The notes under the pieces were generated by a model. The model saw only the letters and a program-made list of their open reading frames with translations. It searched no databases and was not told where the DNA came from. A program made the translations under genes and the position numbers. DNA of 7,037 nucleotides from an uncultured Lachnospiraceae bacterium (GTDB lineage: Bacteria > Bacillota > Clostridia > Lachnospirales > Lachnospiraceae). Positions 1 to 5,879 of this stretch are shown in pieces (positions within the stretch are counted from its first letter, which is position 1; every line of letters starts with the position of its first letter). The stretch spans positions 1-7,037 of the forward strand of contig CAMALN010000081.1 of assembly GCA_945836565.1 (NCBI GenBank). The letters are read 5' to 3'.

Positions 1-708
1 TAAGGCATCCTTTAAAATAACTAAAACATATTCCAGTGTCTGTGCATAAAATGCAAGCCTAAAGAAGTCTCCAAACCTATAATCCAACTCATTCATCTTG
101 ATTATAGGTGAAAAAACAAGATATAAAAGCATCGAGTAAAATGCATACTTCACAAAAAACACCACAGCCATTGATATAAATGTAAACACAAGTGCTATAT
201 ATATCGGCGGTACTATAGAGGTAAGCTTCTCATTGCTAAAATCATCCGCCAGCATTCCCTTAAAGCTAGCTGTTCTATAATCCATAACGCTGTCTCCTAA
301 GGATACTGCTATTCTTATAGTCTCACTTCCGACTGCAATATACATCCCCTGCTTATCAAGCTTTGCATCACTAACAGTGGGCTCCGAGGTATCTATTACA
401 ATCTTATATTCATTCAGATTCAGGTCAAACGGCTCATCAATATGCAGATTTCCATCCTTTGAAGACATCCTCGGCATATGCTCCGTTATGAGCTTTTCAA
501 ACCCTCCAAAGCTCGCAATAAGTGCCGCCGTCGGTATAGCAAAGGTTACAATACTTAATATAAGCATCATCAATATAACAAATTTTATGAAGCTTCCTTT
601 AGGCTGTGCAAGAAGCTCCCCGTACTTTGACGGCTTTGCAACTGCATACACTATCTGCTCTGATACTGAAAGCTTCTCAGCATTTTTATTTTCTTCACTA
701 TTAAACAT
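1..708 (-). CDS. DUF1189-family membrane protein, 3' end outside the window
   Basis: An open frame of 236 codons runs from ATG at 708 to the window edge with no stop, so the C-terminus is missing. The N-terminal ~38 residues are polar and end in an L-A-Q-P-K-G-S-F segment. A first membrane helix follows at about 41-66, then an outside-type soluble domain (about 70-160) containing N-E-Y-K-I-V-I-D-T, and then two closely spaced helices at about 166-186 and 189-205. This layout, with a short cytoplasmic lead, one helix, an extracytoplasmic segment with an I-V-I-D-T strand and a C-terminal helix bundle, matches my recollection of DUF1189 (PF06691), a family of unknown function common in Firmicutes. 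The start is supported by the SD AAGGAG at 714-719, 5 nt before ATG, overlapping the stop of the preceding sensor gene (9-nt gap). It is therefore probably co-translated with the sensor. No function is assigned. Confidence 0.75.
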   Translation of the reverse strand, partial: MFNSEENKNAEKLSVSEQIVYAVAKPSKYGELLAQPKGSFIKFVILMMLILSIVTFAIPTAALIASFGGFEKLITEHMPRMSSKDGNLHIDEPFDLNLNEYKIVIDTSEPTVSDAKLDKQGMYIAVGSETIRIAVSLGDSVMDYRTASFKGMLADDFSNEKLTSIVPPIYIALVFTFISMAVVFFVKYAFYSMLLYLVFSPIIKMNELDYRFGDFFRLAFYAQTLEYVLVILKDAL

Positions 709-717
709 CTTTTCTCC

Positions 718-2517
718 TTATTCATCCTTTATAACAAACCCATCCTTTGGTATCTTCACAGTTATAATGGATCCCTTATCACGTTTACATTTTAGCTCTA
801 TACCTGCTCCACACATATCCTTAAGTATTTCCTTAAGCTCCCTGTAGGCTGACACCCCTGATACAAATAATTTATCCGGGCTTATACCCTGTCCGTTATC
901 TACTATCTGTATGGCAAAGCAGTCTAATCTCTCATAGCTTCTTAATACAAATCTTCCTTCCTCTCCTACTCTGAGCAGACCGTTTTCTATGGCATTTTCA
1001 ACAAGTGGTTCTATGGTATTATAAGGTACCTTGAATTCCGTAACCTTGTCCTCTATGGTTATGTCAAGCTTAGGATATCTCTTTGACTGAATACCCAGAT
1101 AAGCCCTTATATATTCAAGCTCCTCCTCAAAATCAACTATTGCATGGTCAGTTGTTGCCCGAATATTACATTTCATATAAATGGATGTATCATAGATAAG
1201 CTTCCCCTCAGACATATTATTCGCCTTAAGCTTTCCTGCCGCCAACGCCAGAGCTCTGTATATCAGACCGGTATTTATATTCTTGACAGCCTTAACCTTT
1301 TCCTTTTCCATATCCTCTGCTGTCTTCGCAATGTTTTTATCAATCTCATATATTATACCCTTTTCAGCCACAATTACCAGTATAATTAAATATATGTACA
1401 AGCCAAGGCCAAATGCCAACCCGTCAACCGCCGCATAAAATCCAAACCTTGATAATATTAATTCAAGTAAAACTGCCGCCAAAAGTAATATGTTTGAATA
1501 CAAGTTTATTCTAAGCTTTTTATCCGTCTGAAGCTCATCTGAGAGATAAAGCATCCCCGTTACTGCCATGAGTCCGCATATCATAAGTCCCTTTGCAGCA
1601 ACGGTATATGTTGCAAAATCACATACGCTAAGAAGCTGAAAAATAACTGCTGCAAGAAGATTAATTCCAAATGCATATATACCTATCTCATATATCCTTG
1701 CATATCTTTTTTGATTTGTAAGAGAGAACTGATACATCATATATATAATCGGCATAAGCAGCAGCAATATAACTGCCGATACATATATGCCAAAGCTATT
1801 ATTCGTTATAAGCTGCATGATAGGATTTTCAAGCAGAAGCCAAAGTGCAGCTATGCCTATAAATCCAAGCGCATATCCCGTCTTGCCTCTATCGACATAT
1901 TTATTGCCAAGACATATAAGAACTATGGCAAATATTATTGCCAGCACCACGAGAATAAGGGACATCACAAAGCTTATTGCATGCTTCTTCAAGATAGAGG
2001 ATACCACCGCTCCCCTGCTTCCGATATATACATTCGACATAGCTCCACTATAGCTTTTGTATCCGGAGCTTATGTATATCGACACAATATCTCCCGGCTG
2101 AGCATACGAAAGGTCTACGATATTTGTAGCTGGCACAGAATTTCTCATAAGCTTCTGGTTATTCAAAACACCGTTTTCATACACCTTAAGCTCACCGATA
2201 AATACACGTACATTTTGGAATTTGGTGTCAAACATCAACACCTTATCCTCATAAACCCCATCAGGAAGCCTGTGCATAAAAAGCAGCACCTCATCCGGCT
2301 CCGCCTTTAGCTTTACCGGAAGCTCAACCAGCTTATCGTCGTTTCCACGATAATTTCTAAGCACCCAGCCCTCGTTAATAGCTTCTACTTCTCCCATATC
2401 AAGACCTTTCCGGCTCTGTGGCTTAAAAAGGACGCCAAGCAGGAGCATCGCAAAAGCCGATGCCCCTACTATAATGATTACAAGTATATTTAATTGTTTA
2501 CGCTTATTGGTACTCAA
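718..2517 (-). CDS. 7TMR-DISM/LytS-type membrane sensor with a degenerate histidine kinase module
   Basis: This 599-aa protein has an N-terminal membrane helix (about 10-29), an extracytoplasmic beta-rich domain (about 40-175), seven predicted helices (about 180-204, 214-232, 242-262, 275-297, 305-325, 339-357, 365-385), a short linker, and a C-terminal module of the His_kinase (PF06580) plus HATPase type. The order matches 7TMR-DISM receptors, which usually sense extracellular ligands and signal through a cytoplasmic output domain. Family landmarks include E-E-E-L-E-Y-I-R-A-Y-L (464-474), the N-box P-L-V-E-N-A-I (504-510, Asn508) and the G1 box D-N-G-Q-G-I (540-545). The H-box, normally Q-I-N-P-H-F-L-F-N, reads N-I-N-T-G-L-I-Y-R (413-421), so the phosphoacceptor His is Gly417 and the preceding Pro is Thr. 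The G2 box is also eroded (S-G-V-S-A-Y-R-E-L near 553-561). The protein is probably a pseudokinase, or signals without autophosphorylation. The start is TTG at 2517, as no ATG precedes the first helix. It lies 13 nt after the HAD gene, and no response regulator is seen in the window. Confidence 0.85.
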   Translation of the reverse strand: MSTNKRKQLNILVIIIVGASAFAMLLLGVLFKPQSRKGLDMGEVEAINEGWVLRNYRGNDDKLVELPVKLKAEPDEVLLFMHRLPDGVYEDKVLMFDTKFQNVRVFIGELKVYENGVLNNQKLMRNSVPATNIVDLSYAQPGDIVSIYISSGYKSYSGAMSNVYIGSRGAVVSSILKKHAISFVMSLILVVLAIIFAIVLICLGNKYVDRGKTGYALGFIGIAALWLLLENPIMQLITNNSFGIYVSAVILLLLMPIIYMMYQFSLTNQKRYARIYEIGIYAFGINLLAAVIFQLLSVCDFATYTVAAKGLMICGLMAVTGMLYLSDELQTDKKLRINLYSNILLLAAVLLELILSRFGFYAAVDGLAFGLGLYIYLIILVIVAEKGIIYEIDKNIAKTAEDMEKEKVKAVKNINTGLIYRALALAAGKLKANNMSEGKLIYDTSIYMKCNIRATTDHAIVDFEEELEYIRAYLGIQSKRYPKLDITIEDKVTEFKVPYNTIEPLVENAIENGLLRVGEEGRFVLRSYERLDCFAIQIVDNGQGISPDKLFVSGVSAYRELKEILKDMCGAGIELKCKRDKGSIITVKIPKDGFVIKDE

Positions 2518-2525
2518 TTATTATA

Positions 2526-2530
2526 CCCCG
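2526..2530 (-). promoter_or_regulatory. Ribosome binding site of the sensor gene (decides a TTG start)
   Basis: On the minus strand CGGGG follows the HAD stop codon (TAG, 2531-2533) and lies 8 nt before TTG at 2517. The same GGGG-type SD occurs before ribE, which also uses TTG. The first internal ATG is codon 24, inside the first membrane helix, so the TTG is the only sensible start. Confidence 0.5.
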
Positions 2531-3331
2531 CTATATTATATTAAAATGCTTCATAGCCTTATATATACCATCATTTAACACTGTATCTGTCTTATAGCTT
2601 GCAACTGCCTCTACTTCGGGTGTACATATACCCATAGCTACACTATTTGGTGCAAACTCAAGCATCTCCAAATCATTGTTACTGTCTCCAAAGGCATATA
2701 CATTTTCCTTAGGAATGTCAAAATACTTCAATAAATAATCCATACCCGTTGCCTTGGAAAAGCCTTTGGGTATAATCTCACAAAAGCTTCCTTCCCTTTG
2801 GATATAGTTAAAATCCTTTGTGATATAGGCTTTGAATTCTTCAAGCCTACTCTTATCATCATACCATGCCGCAAACTTGTCAAACACAAAATTATCAGCC
2901 TCTATATCATCAATAAGAGGTCTACCCATGGATTTGAAATAATTAAGTATCTCGTTATCCTCGTTCTCAGGCATAGTTTTATCATAGCCGGTGTGCTCAG
3001 TATGCTCGAATATAGCCATCATTCTGTATCCCCGGCAGCGCATAGCTATCTCTCGGCAGTAATCGTTATCAAGCTTGTTGTGCAGAAGCACTTTTTCGCC
3101 ACATCTTATATAAGTTCCGCAGCCGCATACATAACCGTCAAAGCCTATATCTCTTATCATCTGCTCGATATTTACATATACACGACCGGTATTTATAAAT
3201 GTCATATGACCATTTTCCCTGGCAAGGCGTATAGCTTCACGGGTACTGTCAGGAATTATCCTTTTTCCGTCATCTGTTAAAATCGTTCCGTCTATATCAA
3301 AGAACAATATCTTCCTGTCTTTTGCATTCAT
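2531..3331 (-). CDS. Cof-type HAD phosphatase; candidate riboflavin-pathway (ARPP) phosphatase
   Basis: This is a 266-aa HAD-superfamily hydrolase with a type IIB (Cof-like) cap. Numbering from the ATG, motif I is D-I-D-G-T (12-16; nucleophile Asp12, acid/base Asp14), motif II is I-N-T-G-R (46-50, Thr48), the cap spans roughly 80-185, motif III is G-F-S-K (Lys193) and motif IV is G-D-S-N-N-D (215-220, Asp216 and Asp220). All catalytic residues are present and the length is usual for the family. The frame opens at a TTG at 3346, immediately after the ribH stop, but that TTG is part of the SD (TTGGAG). ATG at 3331, 9 nt after GGAG, is the better start. Cof-type enzymes such as B. subtilis YcsE, YitU and YwtE dephosphorylate 5-amino-6-ribitylamino-uracil 5'-phosphate, the step between RibD and RibH. 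The position 15 nt after ribH makes this role likely, but it is inferred from context. A general sugar-phosphate or FMN phosphatase is the alternative. Confidence 0.85.
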   Translation of the reverse strand: MNAKDRKILFFDIDGTILTDDGKRIIPDSTREAIRLARENGHMTFINTGRVYVNIEQMIRDIGFDGYVCGCGTYIRCGEKVLLHNKLDNDYCREIAMRCRGYRMMAIFEHTEHTGYDKTMPENEDNEILNYFKSMGRPLIDDIEADNFVFDKFAAWYDDKSRLEEFKAYITKDFNYIQREGSFCEIIPKGFSKATGMDYLLKYFDIPKENVYAFGDSNNDLEMLEFAPNSVAMGICTPEVEAVASYKTDTVLNDGIYKAMKHFNII

Positions 3332-3340
3332 TATGTTTTG

Positions 3341-3346
3341 CTCCAA
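3341..3346 (-). promoter_or_regulatory. Ribosome binding site of the HAD gene (moves the start to ATG at 3331)
   Basis: Minus-strand TTGGAG follows the ribH TAA directly. Its GGAG core (3341-3344) sits 9 nt before ATG at 3331, a normal spacing. Nothing SD-like precedes the TTG itself except ribH coding sequence. Confidence 0.65.
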
Positions 3347-3808
3347 TTAAATCTGATTCATAAGGTTAATCATCTCGATAGCGCCCAATGCACAATCATA
3401 TCCCTTATTTCCTGCCTTTGTACCGGCACGCTCGATAGCCTGCTCGATAGTATCAGTTGTAAGTATGCCAAACATCACCGGTACTCCCGTCTGCATAGAT
3501 ACAGCAGCAACACCCTTTGAAACCTCAGCGCATACGTAATCATAGTGACTTGTAGCTCCTCTTATTACAGCGCCAAGACATATTACAGCATCATATTTGC
3601 CTGACTCAGCCATCTTCTTCGCTACAACAGGTATCTCAAATGCACCCGGAACCCATGCAAGTGTGACATCATCCTCTTTTACATCATGTCTTACCAAGCC
3701 GTCCATAGCACCACCGATAAGCTTAGATACGATAAACTCGTTAAATCTAGCTGCTACTATACCAATCCTTGCGCCATTTGCTACCATCTTTCCTTCTAAT
3801 GTCTTCAT
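3347..3808 (-). CDS. ribH: 6,7-dimethyl-8-ribityllumazine synthase
   Basis: RibH condenses 5-amino-6-ribitylamino-uracil with 3,4-dihydroxy-2-butanone 4-phosphate to give 6,7-dimethyl-8-ribityllumazine, the substrate of riboflavin synthase. The 153-aa length is typical. Visible motifs are A-R-F-N-E-F (20-25, substrate-stacking Phe22), P-G-A-F-E-I-P (54-60), [12 protein letters not shown] (79-90, catalytic His88), F-G-I-L-T-T-D-T (113-120) and Arg127 in the phosphate-binding region. These fall at the same numbers as in the B. subtilis enzyme, so the protein should be active and may form the usual 60-subunit shell. A strong SD, AGGAGG at 3817-3822, sits 8 nt before the ATG. It is the strongest SD in the cluster, which fits a protein needed in large amounts. 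It is separated from ribBA by 137 nt and from the HAD start codon by 15 nt. Confidence 0.97.
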   Translation of the reverse strand: MKTLEGKMVANGARIGIVAARFNEFIVSKLIGGAMDGLVRHDVKEDDVTLAWVPGAFEIPVVAKKMAESGKYDAVICLGAVIRGATSHYDYVCAEVSKGVAAVSMQTGVPVMFGILTTDTIEQAIERAGTKAGNKGYDCALGAIEMINLMNQI

Positions 3809-3845
3809 TTTGATTTCCTCCTAATAATGTCTTTTAAAATTACCT

Positions 3846-3862
3846 TTTTATATTGTCATTTT
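3846..3862 (-). repeat. 17-nt motif, copy before ribH
   Basis: Minus strand AAAATGACAATATAAAA. It matches the sequence at 5176-5192 in the ribBA leader at 16 of 17 positions. The copy ends 37 nt before the ribH ATG. Its function is unknown, and AT-rich composition makes chance similarity possible. Confidence 0.4.
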
Positions 3863-3885
3863 TGTATTATCTTTTTTGTTAAATT

Positions 3886-3904
3886 CATTTATGTCAATTA
3901 AATG
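3886..3904 (-). repeat. Inverted repeat overlapping the TTGACA box
   Basis: Perfect 6-bp arms CATTTA and TAAATG are separated by 7 nt. The minus-strand centre ATTGACA includes the TTGACA box. The arms are too AT-rich and short for a terminator. An operator-like site is possible, but a chance dyad in AT-rich DNA is equally plausible. Confidence 0.35.
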
Positions 3905-3945
3905 TTTTCAGTATAAATATTTCATTTTACGTCGTATTTCTTGTT

Positions 3946-5151
3946 TTACTCACCCAGATTATCAAGAATATGGCCCATCTTCTCCTTCTTAGTCTTTAGA
4001 TAGAAGATATCGTATTTGCCCGGCTCCATCTGGATAGGAACTCTCTCTACTATCTCAAGTCCATAGCCCGCCAGACCATATACCTTAAGCGGATTATTTG
4101 TAAGAAGTCGAAGCTTCTTGATACCAAGGTCAACTAAAATCTGTGTTCCGATAGTATAATCTCTCGCATCCTCAGGGAAGCCAAGCTCGAGATTTGCCTC
4201 GACAGTATCCCTGCCCTTATCCTGAAGCTCGTAAGCACGTATCTTATTGATAAGACCGATACCACGTCCCTCCTGTCTCATATATAGAAGCACTCCTCGT
4301 CCTTCCTTTGCTATCATCTTCATAGCCGCATCATACTGCTGTCCGCAGTCGCATCTGGCTGAGCCAAGCGCATCACCTGTAAGGCACTCCGAATGAACTC
4401 TGCAAAGCACCGGCTCACCGTCTGTGATATCACCCTTTACCAGCGCTACATGATGCTCACCATTTAATTTGTTGATATAACCATATATAGTGAACTCACC
4501 ATATCTGGTTGGCATCTTTGCCTTAGCAACACACTCTACAAAAACCTCATGCTCTTTTCTGTATTGAATAAGCTTCTCTACTGTAGATATCTTCAGGCCA
4601 TGCTCCTTCGCAAATGCTACGAGGTCATCAAGTCTCGCCATATTGCCGTCATCCTTCATAATCTCACAGCAAAGTCCTACCGGCTTTAGTCCGGCAAGCT
4701 TCATAAGATCAACCGTCGCCTCAGTGTGCCCCTGACGCTCTATAACTCCGCCTGCCTTTGCCTCAAGCGGAAACATGTGTCCTGGTCTTCTAAAATCCTC
4801 AGGCTTTGCGGTATCGGATACGAATTCTCTGGCAGTTATACCACGCTCATACGCTGAAATTCCTGTAGTTGTCGATACATGGTCAACTGATACAGAAAAG
4901 GCCGTACAGTGATTATCAGTATTCGTTATGCACATCTGCGGAAGATTAAGCTTATCCGTATACTCCGGTGCCATAGGCATACATATGAGTCCTCTGGCAT
5001 ACTTAGCCATAAAGTTAACATTCTCTGTAGTTGCAAACTCAGCAGCACAGATTACATCGCCCTCATTTTCTCTGTTCTCATCATCCAGGATGACGACTAT
5101 TTTTCCATCACGCAAATCCTGTGTGATTTCTTCGATTGAATTAAACTCCAT
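3946..5151 (-). CDS. ribBA: Bifunctional 3,4-dihydroxy-2-butanone 4-phosphate synthase / GTP cyclohydrolase II
   Basis: This 401-aa fusion supplies both branches of riboflavin synthesis. The N-terminal domain (about 1-200) converts ribulose 5-phosphate to 3,4-dihydroxy-2-butanone 4-phosphate; the C-terminal domain (about 205-401) opens GTP to the diaminopyrimidine used by RibD. The first domain shows [10 protein letters not shown] (23-32), R-P-G-H (122-125), G-H-T-E-A (141-145, His142) and C-E-I (162-164, Glu163). The second shows the zinc ligands Cys256, Cys267 and Cys269, R-Q-E-G-R-G-I-G-L (292-300), and Tyr307 and Arg330 at the positions expected from E. coli RibA (Tyr105, Arg128). Both halves look active. 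The ATG at 5151 has SD AAAGGA 8 nt upstream. ribE ends 67 nt before it. Confidence 0.97.
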   Translation of the reverse strand: MEFNSIEEITQDLRDGKIVVILDDENRENEGDVICAAEFATTENVNFMAKYARGLICMPMAPEYTDKLNLPQMCITNTDNHCTAFSVSVDHVSTTTGISAYERGITAREFVSDTAKPEDFRRPGHMFPLEAKAGGVIERQGHTEATVDLMKLAGLKPVGLCCEIMKDDGNMARLDDLVAFAKEHGLKISTVEKLIQYRKEHEVFVECVAKAKMPTRYGEFTIYGYINKLNGEHHVALVKGDITDGEPVLCRVHSECLTGDALGSARCDCGQQYDAAMKMIAKEGRGVLLYMRQEGRGIGLINKIRAYELQDKGRDTVEANLELGFPEDARDYTIGTQILVDLGIKKLRLLTNNPLKVYGLAGYGLEIVERVPIQMEPGKYDIFYLKTKKEKMGHILDNLGE

Positions 5152-5175
5152 CTCTATCGTCCTTTCTATGTTGTC

Positions 5176-5192
5176 TTTTATAATGTCATTTT
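5176..5192 (-). repeat. 17-nt motif, copy in the ribE-ribBA gap
   Basis: Minus strand AAAATGACATTATAAAA, differing at one position from the copy at 3846-3862. It lies in the 67-nt AT-rich gap, ending 24 nt before the ribBA ATG. No -35 box at a good distance and no terminator hairpin is seen in this gap. Confidence 0.4.
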
Positions 5193-5218
5193 ATACTATA
5201 TATTTATCTTGCATCTCA

Positions 5219-5875
5219 CTAGCTCATAAATCCATGCTGAGCAAGAAAATTCATATCTATACCTGATTTCTTCTCTGTCACATCCGACTTATAATTCATA
5301 AGCTTCTCTACATACTTGCCTATCACATCATTTTCAAGATTAACCTCATCACCGACATTCTTGCCAAGCAAGGTTGTCTCGCTTGCTGTGTGCGGTATAA
5401 TCGACACCTTGAAGCTGCTGCTATCCACATAAGCGACAGTGAGGCTTATACCATCTATCGCTATCGAACCCTTTTCTATAACAAGGCGAAGGATTGATTC
5501 CGGTGCCTCTATGGCTACCCATACGGCATTATCCTCTCTCACCATAGACTGTATCCTTCCAACTCCGTCGATATGACCTGAGACTATATGTCCGCCAAAT
5601 CTTCCGTCTGCTGCCATAGCACGCTCTAAGTTAACCTTACTTCCCGCCTTAAGTCTTCCGAGTGCAGTTCTTCTCATCGTCTCAGCCATTACATCAGCGG
5701 TAAATATATCGCCTGATATTGTGGTTGCGGTAAGGCACACACCGTTTACAGCTATACTGTCGCCTATTGCCGAGCCCCCCGTAACAACCTTGCCTTTTAT
5801 AGTGAGCTTAGCCGATTTGGCACCATGCGTTATATTAATTATCTCGCCTACTTCTTCTATAATTCCGGTAAACAA
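5219..5875 (-). CDS. ribE: Riboflavin synthase (alpha subunit)
   Basis: The enzyme dismutates two 6,7-dimethyl-8-ribityllumazine molecules into riboflavin and 5-amino-6-ribitylamino-uracil, which RibH re-uses. The 218-aa protein has the family's internal duplication: barrel 1 (about 1-87) with M-F-T-G-I-I-E at the very N-terminus and G-D-S-I-A-V-N-G-V-C-L-T (38-49), and barrel 2 (about 95-185) with G-H-I-D-G (100-104) and the matching G-S-I-A-I-D-G-I-S-L-T (136-146). A short C-terminal tail follows, as in trimeric Gram-positive enzymes. The start codon is TTG. The near-invariant N-terminal M-F-T-G-I-I-E shows that this is the real start, since no other start would keep it. It begins 4 nt after the ribD stop, so translation is probably coupled. 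It is named ribE following B. subtilis usage (ribC in E. coli). Confidence 0.96.
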   Translation of the reverse strand: MFTGIIEEVGEIINITHGAKSAKLTIKGKVVTGGSAIGDSIAVNGVCLTATTISGDIFTADVMAETMRRTALGRLKAGSKVNLERAMAADGRFGGHIVSGHIDGVGRIQSMVREDNAVWVAIEAPESILRLVIEKGSIAIDGISLTVAYVDSSSFKVSIIPHTASETTLLGKNVGDEVNLENDVIGKYVEKLMNYKSDVTEKKSGIDMNFLAQHGFMS

Positions 5876-5879
5876 ATTA

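Larger units (their letters stand above)
3809..3945 (-). promoter_or_regulatory. AT-rich ribBA-ribH intergenic region with possible internal promoter
   Basis: This is the longest gap in the window (137 nt) and is extremely AT-rich. On the minus strand it contains a perfect -35-like TTGACA (3892-3897) and a -10-like GATAAT (3866-3871). The 20-nt spacer is longer than the usual 16-18, so a standard sigma-A promoter is not well supported. The box lies within an inverted repeat. No GC-rich hairpin with a U-run is present, so transcription from ribBA probably reads through. A secondary promoter for ribH and the downstream genes is possible. Confidence 0.3.

Noticed and set aside
377..847. 156-codon plus-strand open frame spanning the sensor-DUF1189 junction
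   Set aside because: It runs opposite two convincing minus-strand genes and their SD, and its serine/phenylalanine-rich protein looks like a complementary-strand artefact.
1711..2310. 199-codon plus-strand open frame opposite the sensor gene
   Set aside because: It is antisense to the transmembrane part of a well-supported gene, rich in Tyr, His, Ile and Lys as expected for a shadow frame, and has no recognisable domain.
718..2517. Sensor gene as a decaying pseudogene
   Set aside because: The frame is intact over 599 codons with coherent membrane and ATPase-type landmarks; loss is confined to the H-box and G2 box, so degenerate kinase describes it better than pseudogene.
2520..2525. TATAAT just before the sensor start as a promoter -10 box
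   Set aside because: No -35-like hexamer lies 16-18 nt upstream, and transcription would start at or inside the start codon; it is better explained as the AT-rich SD spacer.
3809..3945. Second riboswitch or structured leader RNA before ribH
   Set aside because: The gap is almost entirely A and T, with no GC-rich conserved blocks of an FMN aptamer and no strong hairpin.
5152..5218. Promoter or terminator in the ribE-ribBA gap
   Set aside because: TATA-like stretches are present, but no -35 box at the proper distance and no GC-rich stem with a U-run; the repeat motif is the only noteworthy content.
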